Assembly: GCA_035763805.1 (NCBI GenBank)
Contig: DASUAL010000077.1
Coordinates: 1 to 64,000 of the forward strand
Direction: 5' to 3'
Source of the DNA: DASUAL01 sp035763805
GTDB lineage: Bacteria; Gemmatimonadota; Gemmatimonadetes; Gemmatimonadales; GWC2-71-9
Length of the DNA: 64,000 nucleotides
A program made the translations under genes and the position numbers. Shown piece by piece: positions 7,602 through 16,861 of this stretch (position 1 is the first letter of the stretch; each line of letters starts with the position of its first letter). The notes beneath the pieces were generated by a model. That model worked only from the letters and a program-made list of their open reading frames with translations. It had not been told where the DNA came from and searched no databases.

Positions 7602-9367
7602 CGCTTCAGCTCGATGTGCAGCGCGGCGAGGTCCGACGGGCTGGCGGGCGCCGGCGCTCCTTCGAACAGCGCGCGCGCCGCCGTCGTCTTGGGAAACGCG
7701 ATCACGTCGCGCAGGCTTGCCGCACCGGCGAGCAGCATCACGACACGGTCGAATCCGATCGCGAAACCCCCGTGGGGCGGCGCTCCCGCTTGCAGCGCCT
7801 TGAGCAAGAACCCGAACCGGGCCTCCGCCTCCTCGGCCGTCAGCCCCAGCTGAGCGAACACCTTGCGTTGCACGACGGGATCGGTGATGCGGATCGACCC
7901 CGAACCGAGCTCGTTGCCGTTGTATACGGCGTCGTAGTGCAGCGCGCGGCACGCGAGCGGATCGGCTTCGAGCCGCCCCGCCGCCAGGTCGTTGGGATGC
8001 GGCGACGTGAACGGATGGTGCGCGAACACCGGTGTCCCGGTCTCGGGATCGGGCACGAACAGCGGGAAATCCACCACCCATACGAATGCGTGCGCCACCT
8101 TGGGCTGCGGCGCGAGGCGGCGGATCACTTCCTGCCGCACCCGGTCGAGCACCGGGGACGTCACGCGGTCGGGCCCTACGGCGATGAGCGCCGCGTCGCC
8201 ATCCCCTACGCCAAGCTGCCCCAGTGTTTCCGCACTGAAATGTTTACCGACGGATCCCGAGATCTGCTCCCCCGCGCGCTTCACCCACGCGAGCCCGGAG
8301 CCGCCCAGTTGTTTCGCGGCTTCGGCGAGCTGGTCCACGTCGTTACGCGACAGGGCGCCGCCCCCCTTCACGGCCAGCCCGCGGACGCGCGCGCCGTCCT
8401 TGAGCGCAGACTGGAAGAACGGCACCCCGAGCGGTTTCACGTGCGCCGTCCAGTCAGCGATCGGCAGGTCGTAGCGCAGGTCGGGCTTGTCCGTGCCGAA
8501 GCGCTCCATCGCCTCGCGCCACGGGAGCCGCGGGAAGGGGCGCGCGACGGCGTGGCCCGCCTCCTCCCACAGCGCGATCAGCACTGCCTCGACGAAGGCG
8601 AGCACGTCGTCCATGCCCACGAACGACGCCTCGAGGTCGATTTGCGTGAACTCGGGTTGTCGGTCGTTGCGGAGATCCTCGTCCCGGAAACAGCGCGCAA
8701 GTTGAAAGTAACGGTCGAAACCGGAGATCATGAGAAGCTGCTTGTAGATCTGCGGCGACTGCGGCAAGGCGTAAAACTCCCCGGCGTGCACTCGTGAAGG
8801 CACGAGGTAGTCGCGCGCGCCCTCGGGGGTCGGCTTCGTGAGGATCGGTGTTTCGATCTCGAGAAACTCGAGATCGGAGAGCGTCTTGCGCGCCCGCTGC
8901 AGCAACCGGTGCCGCAAGGTCAGCGCCACCTGCATCTCCGGCCGCCGCAGGTCGAGGTGGCGGTGCCTGAGCCGCAGCTCCTCAGCCGGCAGCTCCTCGC
9001 CCTTCGTGCGGGCCACCGGGATCGCAGGGGTGACCGCGGGACCGACCACGACGAGCCTTGTCGGGTGGACCTCGATCTCACCCGTCGCGAGGTCCGGGTT
9101 CCGCATGTTGGCCGGCCGCGCGACGACCTCACCCTCCACCTCCACTACCGTCTCGCTCGACAGCGATCCGGCGCTGCGACGCACCTCGTCGGGGGCGCCC
9201 GGACCAACCGCGACCTGGACGATCCCGGCCCGGTCGCGCAGGTCGAGAAACACGATCCCCCCGAGGTCACGGCGCCGGTGCACCCACCCGCCCAACCGCA
9301 CCCGCTGCCCCACGTGCTGCGAGCGGAGCTCGCCGCAGCGATGCGTGCGCCGGGACGTCCGACTCAC
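7598..9367 (-). CDS. aspS: Aspartyl-tRNA synthetase
   Basis: Class II synthetase charging tRNA-Asp. An N-terminal OB-fold anticodon-binding domain ('GWVHRRRDLGGIVFLDLRD') is followed by the catalytic core with motif 2 'RYFQLARCFRDEDLRNDRQPEF' region and motif 3 'GFAIGFDRVVMLL', plus the bacterial GAD insertion domain (about residues 290-410). About 589 residues, typical for bacterial AspRS. The GTG start (9365-9367) follows a GGAGGGAG ribosome site that lies in the end of the upstream gene; a start nine codons earlier is possible. Whether it is discriminating or also charges tRNA-Asn is undecided, since no gatCAB genes are in view. Confidence 0.95.
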   Translation of the reverse strand: MSRTSRRTHRCGELRSQHVGQRVRLGGWVHRRRDLGGIVFLDLRDRAGIVQVAVGPGAPDEVRRSAGSLSSETVVEVEGEVVARPANMRNPDLATGEIEVHPTRLVVVGPAVTPAIPVARTKGEELPAEELRLRHRHLDLRRPEMQVALTLRHRLLQRARKTLSDLEFLEIETPILTKPTPEGARDYLVPSRVHAGEFYALPQSPQIYKQLLMISGFDRYFQLARCFRDEDLRNDRQPEFTQIDLEASFVGMDDVLAFVEAVLIALWEEAGHAVARPFPRLPWREAMERFGTDKPDLRYDLPIADWTAHVKPLGVPFFQSALKDGARVRGLAVKGGGALSRNDVDQLAEAAKQLGGSGLAWVKRAGEQISGSVGKHFSAETLGQLGVGDGDAALIAVGPDRVTSPVLDRVRQEVIRRLAPQPKVAHAFVWVVDFPLFVPDPETGTPVFAHHPFTSPHPNDLAAGRLEADPLACRALHYDAVYNGNELGSGSIRITDPVVQRKVFAQLGLTAEEAEARFGFLLKALQAGAPPHGGFAIGFDRVVMLLAGAASLRDVIAFPKTTAARALFEGAPAPASPSDLAALHIELKR

Positions 9368-9372
9368 GTTAT

Positions 9373-9834
9373 CTATGCTCCCTCCGCTTCGCACACGACG
9401 CGGTAGAACTCCTCGGGCGTCCGGGCGCCCAGCAACCGATCCCGGAGCGGCTCGCGGCGCACCAGCCGCGAGATGCGACTGAGCGCCTTCACATGCGCCC
9501 CGGCCGCCGACTCGGGGCCCGCCAGCAGGAAAAACAGCCGCACCGGCTGCCCGTCGATCGTCTCGTACGCCACCGGCGCGGGCGTCGTGCCCGCCACGAC
9601 GACCAGCGTGGACAGGGCCGGCGTCTTGCCGTGAGGCACAGCCACCCCGTACCCGATCCCGGTCGGGAATTGGCGCTCCCGCTCCAGGATCGCCCCCAGC
9701 ACTTCCTCCGTCTGGCCCCCGTTCCCTACCATGTCGGCCAGCTCACGCAGCACCCCCTCCTTATCACTGGCGGTAAGGGGTACCCGGATTCGGGCGGGAG
9801 TCAGAAGCTCGGACAGGCGCACCGTGTTGTCCAA
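9373..9834 (-). CDS. PTS EIIA-type (fructose/Ntr) phosphocarrier domain protein
   Basis: 153 residues forming one EIIA type-2 domain. The phospho-acceptor histidine is His68 in 'GYGVAVPHGK'. Single-domain EIIA proteins of this kind (PtsN/EIIANtr) usually regulate K+ transport, nitrogen or stress responses rather than carry sugar. No EI or HPr gene is nearby. The start is a TTG with AGGA five bases upstream. A second, diverged EIIA lies at 43046-43498. Position at the head of the aspS-phoH-ybeY run suggests it is the first gene of that operon. Confidence 0.85.
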   Translation of the reverse strand: MDNTVRLSELLTPARIRVPLTASDKEGVLRELADMVGNGGQTEEVLGAILERERQFPTGIGYGVAVPHGKTPALSTLVVVAGTTPAPVAYETIDGQPVRLFFLLAGPESAAGAHVKALSRISRLVRREPLRDRLLGARTPEEFYRVVCEAEGA

Positions 9835-9878
9835 GTGTCCTAAACGATTGAAGATAGTTAAGTTGCTACACGTTCGCC

Positions 9879-10769
9879 ATGCACCGCATCTTTGTGCTCC
9901 TCGCGGGGTTCGTGCCAGCGGCGCTCCCGGCCCAGGGCAGCGCCGGCACCGCGCTGTGGCGGCTGGCCGCAGCCACGCTCCCGCTGCCGCCAGCGCTCGC
10001 GACGGGCGGGACGGGCGCGTTCTGGAACCCCGCGCAACCGGCGGGAACGGAGCGGGCGAGCTTCGCGCTCGATGCGATTGAGACCCCGCCCGAGGTCGGT
10101 GCGGCCGGAGTGTTGGTCACGGCGCGTGCCCGAGTGAAGCCGTTCGGCCAGATCGGGCTGGTCTACGGCCGCATGGGGATCGGCGACCTGGTGCGTACGT
10201 CGCTCAGCCCTGAGCCCGATCCTGGTACGATCCCCTACCACACGCAGACGGTCGGCGCCAACTGGAGCGCCGCCACGGGCGGGGCGACGTTTGGCGCGAC
10301 GCTTGCCTATCAGGACACGAAGCTCGATCTCACGAGCTCAGAGCGCTGGACGTTCGACGTGGGCGCGCGCTACGATGTGTCCGGTGCGCTCACGGTCGCC
10401 GCCGCGACGCACTTCTTCTCCCGACTCGCCACCGACGATCCGGCGCAAGACCTGTACGGCGGTCTCGACCTGCGGGTCTGGCGAGGTCCGCTGTGGGGCG
10501 GTCGCGGGACCGTGCGGGGGCGCTACGGCGTTTCGACGGGGCACGGGTTCAGGGCGGATCACCTGCTCGGCGCCGGGTTCGAGCTCGGCAGGCCATTCAG
10601 CTCGGACCTCGTCGTGGCCCGTGAGGGGAGCCACGGGGCGGCCGCGTGGCGGGTTATCGCCGGAGTGCGGGTGGCGGTGGGCCGCTACCGCGTGAGCTTC
10701 GCCCGCGACGCCGGCCTGAACGACGTCGGCGCCGCCTACCGGGTGGGGCTCGAAGCCACGCTCCCATGA
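9879..10769 (+). CDS. Putative outer-membrane beta-barrel protein, function unknown
   Basis: 296 residues. An N-terminal signal peptide ('MHRIFVLLAGFVPAALPAQG', cleavage predicted after 'PAQ' or 'LPA') precedes a Gly/Thr/Val-rich body with alternating hydrophobic strands, ending in 'YRVGLEATLP'. This pattern suggests an outer-membrane barrel of the PorV/UPF0164 kind, but I recognise no specific family. It is the first gene of a two-gene plus-strand unit and overlaps rlmN by four bases (ATGA). A TACACG hexamer sits six bases before the ATG, so a leaderless transcript is possible. Confidence 0.6.
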   Translation: MHRIFVLLAGFVPAALPAQGSAGTALWRLAAATLPLPPALATGGTGAFWNPAQPAGTERASFALDAIETPPEVGAAGVLVTARARVKPFGQIGLVYGRMGIGDLVRTSLSPEPDPGTIPYHTQTVGANWSAATGGATFGATLAYQDTKLDLTSSERWTFDVGARYDVSGALTVAAATHFFSRLATDDPAQDLYGGLDLRVWRGPLWGGRGTVRGRYGVSTGHGFRADHLLGAGFELGRPFSSDLVVAREGSHGAAAWRVIAGVRVAVGRYRVSFARDAGLNDVGAAYRVGLEATLP

Positions 10770-11830
10770 CGGACCTGCTGTCCCTTACGCCCGACGAGGC
10801 GCGTGGCGCGCTGGCCGACTGGGTCGCCGCCCGCGGCGAGCCCGCGTACCGCGTCAAGCAGATCGTGCCGCGGCTGTGGCAGCGGCCGGTCGGCTCGTGG
10901 GACGACGCGCGCGAGCTTTCCGCCCCACTGCGTCGCGACCTGACCGAGGCGTTTCCGCTGGTGCGCCTGCAGCTGGGCGCTCATCAGGTGTCGCGCGACT
11001 CGACCGAGAAGTTCTTGTGGCGGCTCGCCGACGGCGAGGCGATCGAGTCGGTACTGATTCCGGAGGGGAAGCGCCGCACCCTGTGCATCTCCTCGCAGGT
11101 TGGATGCGCGCTCGGATGCGTCTTTTGCGCCACTGGACGCATGGGGTTCCGCCGGAACCTTACGCCGGCTGAAATCGCAGGCCAGGTTCGCGAAGTCGTG
11201 CTGCGTGATGCCGCCGCGAAGCCGACCAACGTCGTGTTCATGGGCATGGGCGAGCCGCTTCTCAATTGGGATGCGGTGGACACGGCCCTGACCATCCTCA
11301 ACCGGCCCGAAGGACTCGGGATTGGCGCACGCCACATCACGGTGTCCACGGTGGGCATCCTCCCGGGCCTCGAGCGGCTCGCGCAGCGACCGGAGCAGTT
11401 CCGGCTTGCCCTTTCATTGCACGCGCCGACGCCCCAGCTGCGACACCAGCTGATGCCGATCGAGAAGAAATACCGGCTGCCGGACGTGCTCGCGGCGCTC
11501 GCGCACTTCCGGCGGCGCATCACGCTCGAGTATGTGCTGATCGGGGGGCAGAACGACTCGCTCGAGCAGGCGGACGAGCTGGCGGCGGTGGCGCGGCCGC
11601 TCGGCGCGCTCGTCAACCTGTTGCCGCTTCACCCCGGCGGCGCGCCGGACCTCGCGCCGAGCTCTCGCGCGCAGATGGTCGAATTCGAGCGCCGGTTGAA
11701 GCGACGCGGCGTCGACGCGGTGCTGCGCAGGAGCCGCGGCCTCGACATCAGCGCCGCGTGCGGGCAATTACGGGTGGAAGTCGACGCGCGGCGCAAAGTC
11801 CGCGCCCAGGAACACGCTCGCGTCGAGTAG
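10766..11830 (+). CDS. rlmN: Dual-specificity 23S rRNA/tRNA adenine-C2 methyltransferase RlmN
   Basis: 354 residues. A radical-SAM enzyme that methylates A2503 of 23S rRNA and A37 of some tRNAs. The [4Fe-4S] motif CxxxCxxC is 'CALGCVFC' (Cys114, Cys118, Cys121), and the C-terminal mechanistic cysteine lies in 'ISAACGQL'. 'MGMGEPLLN' and 'ISTVGI'-like 'VSTVGILPG' are typical. The ATG overlaps the barrel gene's stop. The last 63 bases overlap the converging lipoprotein gene on the other strand. Confidence 0.95.
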   Translation: MTDLLSLTPDEARGALADWVAARGEPAYRVKQIVPRLWQRPVGSWDDARELSAPLRRDLTEAFPLVRLQLGAHQVSRDSTEKFLWRLADGEAIESVLIPEGKRRTLCISSQVGCALGCVFCATGRMGFRRNLTPAEIAGQVREVVLRDAAAKPTNVVFMGMGEPLLNWDAVDTALTILNRPEGLGIGARHITVSTVGILPGLERLAQRPEQFRLALSLHAPTPQLRHQLMPIEKKYRLPDVLAALAHFRRRITLEYVLIGGQNDSLEQADELAAVARPLGALVNLLPLHPGGAPDLAPSSRAQMVEFERRLKRRGVDAVLRRSRGLDISAACGQLRVEVDARRKVRAQEHARVE

Positions 11831-12172
11831 CCGGGTACTGTCGAGCTCGACCAGCACGCGGCCCGCGCCCAGGGCCTTCCGGATCCGCTCGCCCGCACCC
11901 GCCAGCCGACGGCGCATCACGATCCGCGTCGAGTCCAGCGCGCCGAGCGAGGGCGGCGCGTTCCCGAAGGTCACGACGTCGATCCCCGCCCGGCGTAGCA
12001 CGCGGGAGCCCGCCCTGGCGAGGCCCGGCTTGCCGCTCGCGTTCAACACCTCCACGGTGATGCGCGGGCCGTCGTCGCCCGGGACGGGGAACGCGATGAC
12101 TCGTGCGCGCTCCTCCCGGCATGCGGCGACGGCCAGCAGCAGCGCGCTCAGCGCGCGACGAGCGAGTTCCAA
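11768..12172 (-). CDS. LytR C-terminal-domain lipoprotein
   Basis: The mature part matches the LytR_C fold: 'ITVEVLNASGKPGLARAGSRVLRRAG..V' and 'TRIVMRR', a domain found at the end of LytR-CpsA-Psr proteins and as a small stand-alone protein. A TTG start at 12170-12172 yields a short lipoprotein signal with lipobox 'AVAAC', which is more sensible than the longer frame starting at 12220. It overlaps the end of the yqeK-like gene by 25 bases. LytR_C proteins often sit beside yqeK and rsfS, but no rsfS follows here. Function is unknown; cell-wall association is inference. Confidence 0.7.
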   Translation of the reverse strand: MELARRALSALLLAVAACREERARVIAFPVPGDDGPRITVEVLNASGKPGLARAGSRVLRRAGIDVVTFGNAPPSLGALDSTRIVMRRRLAGAGERIRKALGAGRVLVELDSTRLLDASVFLGADFAPRVDFHP

Positions 12173-12645
12173 AAGGCGACCGTGGCCGGGGTGAGTTGCC
12201 AGCCCGAGCGGAGCACCCACTCGATACGCCGGCGGGCGACCTCCTGCAGCACGGCGTCGCGCTCGCGCGGCACTCGCGCGACAAGCGCCGCGCGGTCGGG
12301 TGGGTCGAGCGTACGGGCCGGCTCGAGAAAGTCGGCGAGGTACAACATCCGCCCGGCGTCATCCCAATGGGCGTAGCCGACGCTGTGGTAGCGGACTGCG
12401 TCCAGCACCCCGCGGTCCCGCTCGCCGTCTTTCGCCGCGCGTGCCGCCGCGCGCACTCCATGCGCGAGCGCATCGCTTCGGTTCTCATCCCGCAGGGCGT
12501 CGTGGAGCCACGCGGCCCGAAGCCAGCGAGCGCGCTCGGCATCCGGGACGCCCATCGCCGCCGCCCACTCGGTGAGCAGCGCCGCGACACGCTCGATGTG
12601 GGCGCGACGCTCCGGAGTCACCACTGCCCACGAGGGGAGACTCAC
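12148..12645 (-). CDS. HD-domain hydrolase, YqeK-like (probable Ap4A hydrolase)
   Basis: 165 residues with HD-superfamily metal ligands in 'HIERVAAL', 'AAWLHDAL' and 'YHSVG', and the segment 'LYLADFLEPAR' typical of YqeK, a symmetrical Ap4A hydrolase that keeps alarmone levels low. YqeK is normally next to nadD and rsfS; here it follows panC (ATGA overlap at 12642-12645). The C-terminal 40 residues are less conserved. The assignment to YqeK rather than another small HD protein is fairly, not fully, certain. Confidence 0.72.
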   Translation of the reverse strand: MSLPSWAVVTPERRAHIERVAALLTEWAAAMGVPDAERARWLRAAWLHDALRDENRSDALAHGVRAAARAAKDGERDRGVLDAVRYHSVGYAHWDDAGRMLYLADFLEPARTLDPPDRAALVARVPRERDAVLQEVARRRIEWVLRSGWQLTPATVAFWNSLVAR

Positions 12646-13532
12646 GCGTCGTTATCCCGGCTCACTACACCGACGGACACATCGCCGGCCACTCCCTCCC
12701 CCAGCACAACATTGTCGATCAGCCGTGTCGCGCCGACCTTCGCCGCGACCATCACAATGGAGCGGGCCTCGGCGCGGGCCACAGGGCGCAACTGCTCGTC
12801 CGCGAGTTCCAGGTACTCCGCAGCGACACCCGGGGCCTTGAGGACGTCCATCCCGCGCCGTTGCAGCACCTTCGGATCGGCCTCACCGGCGCGCCACGCC
12901 TGCTCCACGGTGCGCAGCGCGCGGGACAGCGCGAGGGCGGCGCGGCGCTCGTCGCCGTTCAGGTAGGTGTTGCGCGAGGAAAGGGCCAGGCCGTCGAGCT
13001 CGCGCACCGTGGGCGCGACGTCGATCTCGAGCCCGAAATCGAGGTCCGCCGCCATCTGCCGCACCAGCATCGCCTGCTGGAAGTCCTTGCGCCCGAACAC
13101 GGCGAGGTCGGGTTCGACGACGTGAAACAGCTTCGCCACCACGGTGAGCACGCCGGCGAAGTGCCCCGGGCGCGCCGCGCCCTCGAGCGTGTCCGCCATC
13201 GGCCCCGGGGCGACACGCACGAGCGGCTCCCGCGGGTACATCGCCTGCACCTCGGGGACGAAGAGACAGTCCACCCCCCGCTCCAGGGCGAGCGTCCGGT
13301 CCCGGGCGAGGTCGCGCGGGTAGGTCGTGAAATCGTCGTTCGGCCCGAACTGGAGGGGGTTCACGAAGACGCTCAGCACCACGCGGTCAGAGCGCTCCTT
13401 CGCGCGATCGACGAGGCGCAGGTGCCCTTCGTGCAGGTAGCCCATCGTGGGCACGAACGCGATGCGCCGGCCGCGGGCGCGCTCAGTACGGGACCAAGCG
13501 CGCATTTCCTTCGGTCGGGTGATTTCCTGCAT
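12642..13532 (-). CDS. panC: Pantothenate synthetase
   Basis: 296 residues. Condenses pantoate and beta-alanine with ATP to make pantothenate. The HIGH-like motif is 'MGYLHEGH', with 'SVFVNPLQFGPNDDF' and the KMSKS-equivalent 'LALSSRNTYL'. It follows panB with one base between them and overlaps the yqeK-like gene, forming a folK-panB-panC vitamin module. panD (aspartate decarboxylase) is not in this window. Confidence 0.95.
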   Translation of the reverse strand: MQEITRPKEMRAWSRTERARGRRIAFVPTMGYLHEGHLRLVDRAKERSDRVVLSVFVNPLQFGPNDDFTTYPRDLARDRTLALERGVDCLFVPEVQAMYPREPLVRVAPGPMADTLEGAARPGHFAGVLTVVAKLFHVVEPDLAVFGRKDFQQAMLVRQMAADLDFGLEIDVAPTVRELDGLALSSRNTYLNGDERRAALALSRALRTVEQAWRAGEADPKVLQRRGMDVLKAPGVAAEYLELADEQLRPVARAEARSIVMVAAKVGATRLIDNVVLGEGVAGDVSVGVVSRDNDA

Positions 13533-13533
13533 G

Positions 13534-14349
13534 CTATTTCGGAAACGAATGCTCCGGTCCCGGGTACCGCCCCTCGCGCACCTCCGCCGTGAACAACCGC
13601 ACCGCTTCGCGCACGTCCTCCGCCAACGCCGCGTAGCGCTTCACGAACTTCGCGGTGAACCGGTCGTTCAGGCCCAGCATGTCGTGGAGCACGAGCACCT
13701 GGCCGTCGCACGCGGGCCCCGCTCCGATGCCGATGGTGGGGATGCTGAGCGACTTCGTGATCTGGGATGCGAGCGGCGCCGGCACCAGCTCCAGCACGAC
13801 CGCGAAGGCGCCCGCCTCTTCAAGCGCCCTCGCGTCGTCCTTCAGCCGCTCCGCCGTGCGCTCGTCCCTCCCCTGCACCCGGTAGCCCCCGAGCGCGTGG
13901 ACCGATTGCGGCGTGAGGCCGAGGTGGCCCATGACCGGAATGCCCACGTCGACGAGCCGCCGCACCGTCTCCGCCAGCGGTCGGCCGCCCTCGAGCTTCA
14001 CTGCCTGACAGCCGGTCTCCGCCATGACGCGCCCGCAGTTTCGGACGGCGTCTTGCGTGGAAACTTGATACGTGAGAAAGGGCATGTCGCAGACGACCAT
14101 CGCGCGCTCGGTGCCGCGGCGCACGATCGTCGTGTGGTAAATCATCTGCTCGAGCGTCGCGGAGAGCGTGGTCGCCGCGCCCGCCAACACCTGATTCACG
14201 GAGTCACCCACGAGCAGGATGTCCACCCCGCTCTGATCCAGCAGCCGCGCGAACAGTGCATCATAGCAGGTGAGCGTGACGATCCGCTCGCCCCGCTCTT
14301 TCATCTTCAGGAGCTCGAGCACCGTGACCGCATTGGGCTGGTCAGTCAC
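13534..14349 (-). CDS. panB: 3-methyl-2-oxobutanoate hydroxymethyltransferase
   Basis: 271 residues from a GTG start that overlaps the folK stop by eight bases. First step of pantothenate synthesis: transfers a hydroxymethyl group from methylene-THF to ketoisovalerate. Conserved motifs include 'TCYDALFARLL', 'ILLVGDSVNQV', 'KLEGG', 'GHLGLTPQSV' and 'GIGAGPACDGQVLVLHDMLG'. The longer open frame upstream of the GTG reads only antisense-like Ser/Arg sequence inside folK and was discarded. Coupling to folK makes metabolic sense because PanB needs a folate cofactor. Confidence 0.95.
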   Translation of the reverse strand: MTDQPNAVTVLELLKMKERGERIVTLTCYDALFARLLDQSGVDILLVGDSVNQVLAGAATTLSATLEQMIYHTTIVRRGTERAMVVCDMPFLTYQVSTQDAVRNCGRVMAETGCQAVKLEGGRPLAETVRRLVDVGIPVMGHLGLTPQSVHALGGYRVQGRDERTAERLKDDARALEEAGAFAVVLELVPAPLASQITKSLSIPTIGIGAGPACDGQVLVLHDMLGLNDRFTAKFVKRYAALAEDVREAVRLFTAEVREGRYPGPEHSFPK

Positions 14350-14761
14350 GAGGCGCGTCGAGCTCCGCGATCTCGCGCTTCCAGAAGTCGCGGTTCGGGA
14401 GCTCCGGGTGCGGCAGCGTGAGGTCCGGCTCATGCATGGCGCGGTCGCCGTAGCGCACGATGTCGAGGTCGAGTGTGCGTGGACCCCAGCGAACCTTCCG
14501 CTCGCGGCCGCGCTCGGCTTCTATGGCGCGGAGCTCCCCGAGAAGGTGGGCGGGTGAGAGCTCGGTTTCGAGGAGGACCATCTGATTCAGGAACGGTCCC
14601 TGGGGGACGGGACCGAGCGGCAGCGTTTCCTCCACCCGCGATGCGCGGATCAGACGCGTGCGCGGCAACGCGCCCAGCCGCGCGCGCGCGTGCGCGAGAT
14701 GTGCCTCGCGGTCTCCCACGTTCGACCCCAGCGCCACGTAGACCCGCTCCCCCATGGGCAC
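14342..14761 (-). CDS. folK: 6-hydroxymethyl-7,8-dihydropterin pyrophosphokinase
   Basis: 139 residues. Catalyses the pyrophosphorylation step of folate synthesis. The HPPK signatures are 'ALGSNVGDRE' near the N-terminus, 'GPRTLDLDIV' and 'LPHPELPNRDFW'. Two ATGs (residues 1 and 3) are equally possible. No folP or folB is adjacent; folC lies far away at 49600. Confidence 0.93.
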   Translation of the reverse strand: MPMGERVYVALGSNVGDREAHLAHARARLGALPRTRLIRASRVEETLPLGPVPQGPFLNQMVLLETELSPAHLLGELRAIEAERGRERKVRWGPRTLDLDIVRYGDRAMHEPDLTLPHPELPNRDFWKREIAELDAPRD

Positions 14762-14779
14762 CGGGAGAATGGTAATCGG

Positions 14780-16861
14780 CTAGGCGATGCTGGCAAAGCC
14801 GCGGGTCAGCTCCCGCAGCATGGCGGCCACGTCCTCGAGCTCGCGGGTGGCGCGCTCCAGGTCCGAGAGACCCCGGGCCGCCTCGCTCGCGCGCGTAGCC
14901 ACGTCGTCGGCCTCGGCGCGGTTTTTCCCGGCGATCTCGGCCACCGCATGGATCCGCTGCCGCAAGTGTGCGAAGGCTTTGTCCTGGTCGCCTGCGGCTT
15001 CGGCGATTCGCTGGGCGTGCGCCGTCGCTTCCGCCGTCGCCGCCACGATCGCGTCCAACGCCTCGAGCGCCCCAGCCGAGAGCTCCTCTACGCCACCGAC
15101 GTTCACTTGCCCACGCCGCATCTGCTCCACGACCTCGCCGACCTGGCGATGAATGTCCTGCACCAGGTCGCCGGCTTCCAGCGCGGCGTTGGCGCTCTGC
15201 TCGGCCAGCCGCCGCACCTCGTCGGCCACGACGGCGAACCCCTTGCCGTGCTTCCCGGCGCGCGCCGCCTCGATCGCGGCGTTCAGCGCCAACAGGTTGG
15301 TCATGTCCGCGAGCTCTCGGATCGACGCGATGAAGCCGGTGATGCGTCGGCTCACGCCGCCCAGCTCTTGCACCTTGGCCGAGCTCTCGCCCACGAACGT
15401 CTTGAGCGCGACCAGCCGCTCGATGGCGTCGCGGATGCGCCGGCGGTTCTTGCTCGCCACGTCGCTGGCTGTGCTGGAAGCCTGGGCCGCCTCCGTGCCG
15501 TCCTCCGACACGCGGCGTGAGACCTGCGCCAGGCTCTCGGTCGCCTGCAGCCCGCCCGACACTTCCCCCTCTTCGGCGAGCACGCCTTCCCGAATCACGC
15601 CCGTCGATTGGGCGACGGCGCTCGCTGCCTTACGCAGCGCTTCAGCGGCGCGCGCCAGCGTGGCGAGCTGCTGGGTCATCTTCTCGACCGTGTCGACCAG
15701 CGGCCGCCGCAGCTCGGTGATGTGGATCGCCGTGGCCAGCTGGTTCGCGAAGGTCGTGATCGTGAGGATGTCCTTCCCCCGGTACACCTTGCGCTTGTGG
15801 TGCTCGAGCTCGAGCGTGCCGATCACCTGGCTCCCGAACTTGAGCGGCACGAGGACGAGGCTCTGCACCGTGAGCGGCGCATCCGCGATGCGCTTATCGC
15901 GGGTGGCGTCGTCGATCACGATCGTCTCGCCGCTCTGGAAGACCTGCTCGCGCAGCACCACCGTGTCGGCCGACGGCTCCCCCCGCTGGGGACGGCCGAT
16001 GGCGCCGCGATAGGCGAGCCGCAACCGGCCGTCCTGTCGCCGATAGATCCGGAAGTCGCCCCAATCCACGAGCCGGTGCGCGAGGCGCTCGATCCGCGCG
16101 AACGAGTCGTCGAGGCTGATGTTGCTGGTGATCACCGCCTCGACGGCGTGGATCTTGTTCAGCTCCTCCGCCGAAATCGCCTCCTCGAGCATGGTCTTGA
16201 AGAGCAGCCCGAGAAACGTCAGCAACACGGCGACGATCACCCATACTTCCGGCGGCCAATAGACCACCGTACCGACGATGGTCGCGCACACCATGATCGT
16301 CGCGCCGTAGCTGATGCACTCGTACCGGAAGATCAGCATCTGCTCGTCGCGCTCGAGCTTGGCGCGTATGATCAGCGCGAAATAGAACAGGACCCGGCTG
16401 AAACCGAAGTAGAACAACGCGTACAAGAGCAGCGGCAGCAGCAGCTCGATGTGCAGGGCCGGCGTCTCGATGCCCGCGGCGCGCACGATCCAGGCATAGA
16501 TGCCGTAGGCACCGACGAGCGCCAGGATCTCACGCCCCAGGTTCACCAGGGCCGCACGGACCATCTTGCGGTGCCACACCCAGTCCGCGACGAGCACGCT
16601 ACCGGCGACGGCGAGAACCGTCGCGGGAAGGCCCACGAGCAGGCTCCCCGCGAGCCCGACGAGCCCGGTCTGCGTCAGGTACGAGTACTTGCTCAGGGGG
16701 ATCTGGAGCCCACGGAGCGCGATGCCGGCGGCGAACACGATGCCGACCTCGAGCAACTGGTCCGTCCAGCGGGGGTCGGCCACGAGCACAGCGATCAGGA
16801 CCAGCGGCCCCGCGATCGCGAGCCCGCGACTGTACAGCGTGACCAGCCGGTTCGCCGTCAT
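14780..16861 (-). CDS. Membrane GAF/methyl-accepting-type signalling protein
   Basis: 693 residues in three parts. Residues 1 to about 210 hold six or seven hydrophobic helices. A GAF domain follows (about 250-400, 'DFRIYRRQDGRLRLAY', 'SLVLVPLKFGSQVIGTLELEH'). The C-terminal half is a methyl-accepting coiled coil with the signature hairpin 'MTNLLALNAAIEAARAG' and 'GFAVVADEVRRLAEQS', the site that binds CheA/CheW. There is no periplasmic sensor and no recognisable HAMP domain. The ATG overlaps the trpA stop (ATGA), so it is co-transcribed with trp genes. No che genes are in the window; its partner is unknown. Confidence 0.82.
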   Translation of the reverse strand: MTANRLVTLYSRGLAIAGPLVLIAVLVADPRWTDQLLEVGIVFAAGIALRGLQIPLSKYSYLTQTGLVGLAGSLLVGLPATVLAVAGSVLVADWVWHRKMVRAALVNLGREILALVGAYGIYAWIVRAAGIETPALHIELLLPLLLYALFYFGFSRVLFYFALIIRAKLERDEQMLIFRYECISYGATIMVCATIVGTVVYWPPEVWVIVAVLLTFLGLLFKTMLEEAISAEELNKIHAVEAVITSNISLDDSFARIERLAHRLVDWGDFRIYRRQDGRLRLAYRGAIGRPQRGEPSADTVVLREQVFQSGETIVIDDATRDKRIADAPLTVQSLVLVPLKFGSQVIGTLELEHHKRKVYRGKDILTITTFANQLATAIHITELRRPLVDTVEKMTQQLATLARAAEALRKAASAVAQSTGVIREGVLAEEGEVSGGLQATESLAQVSRRVSEDGTEAAQASSTASDVASKNRRRIRDAIERLVALKTFVGESSAKVQELGGVSRRITGFIASIRELADMTNLLALNAAIEAARAGKHGKGFAVVADEVRRLAEQSANAALEAGDLVQDIHRQVGEVVEQMRRGQVNVGGVEELSAGALEALDAIVAATAEATAHAQRIAEAAGDQDKAFAHLRQRIHAVAEIAGKNRAEADDVATRASEAARGLSDLERATRELEDVAAMLRELTRGFASIA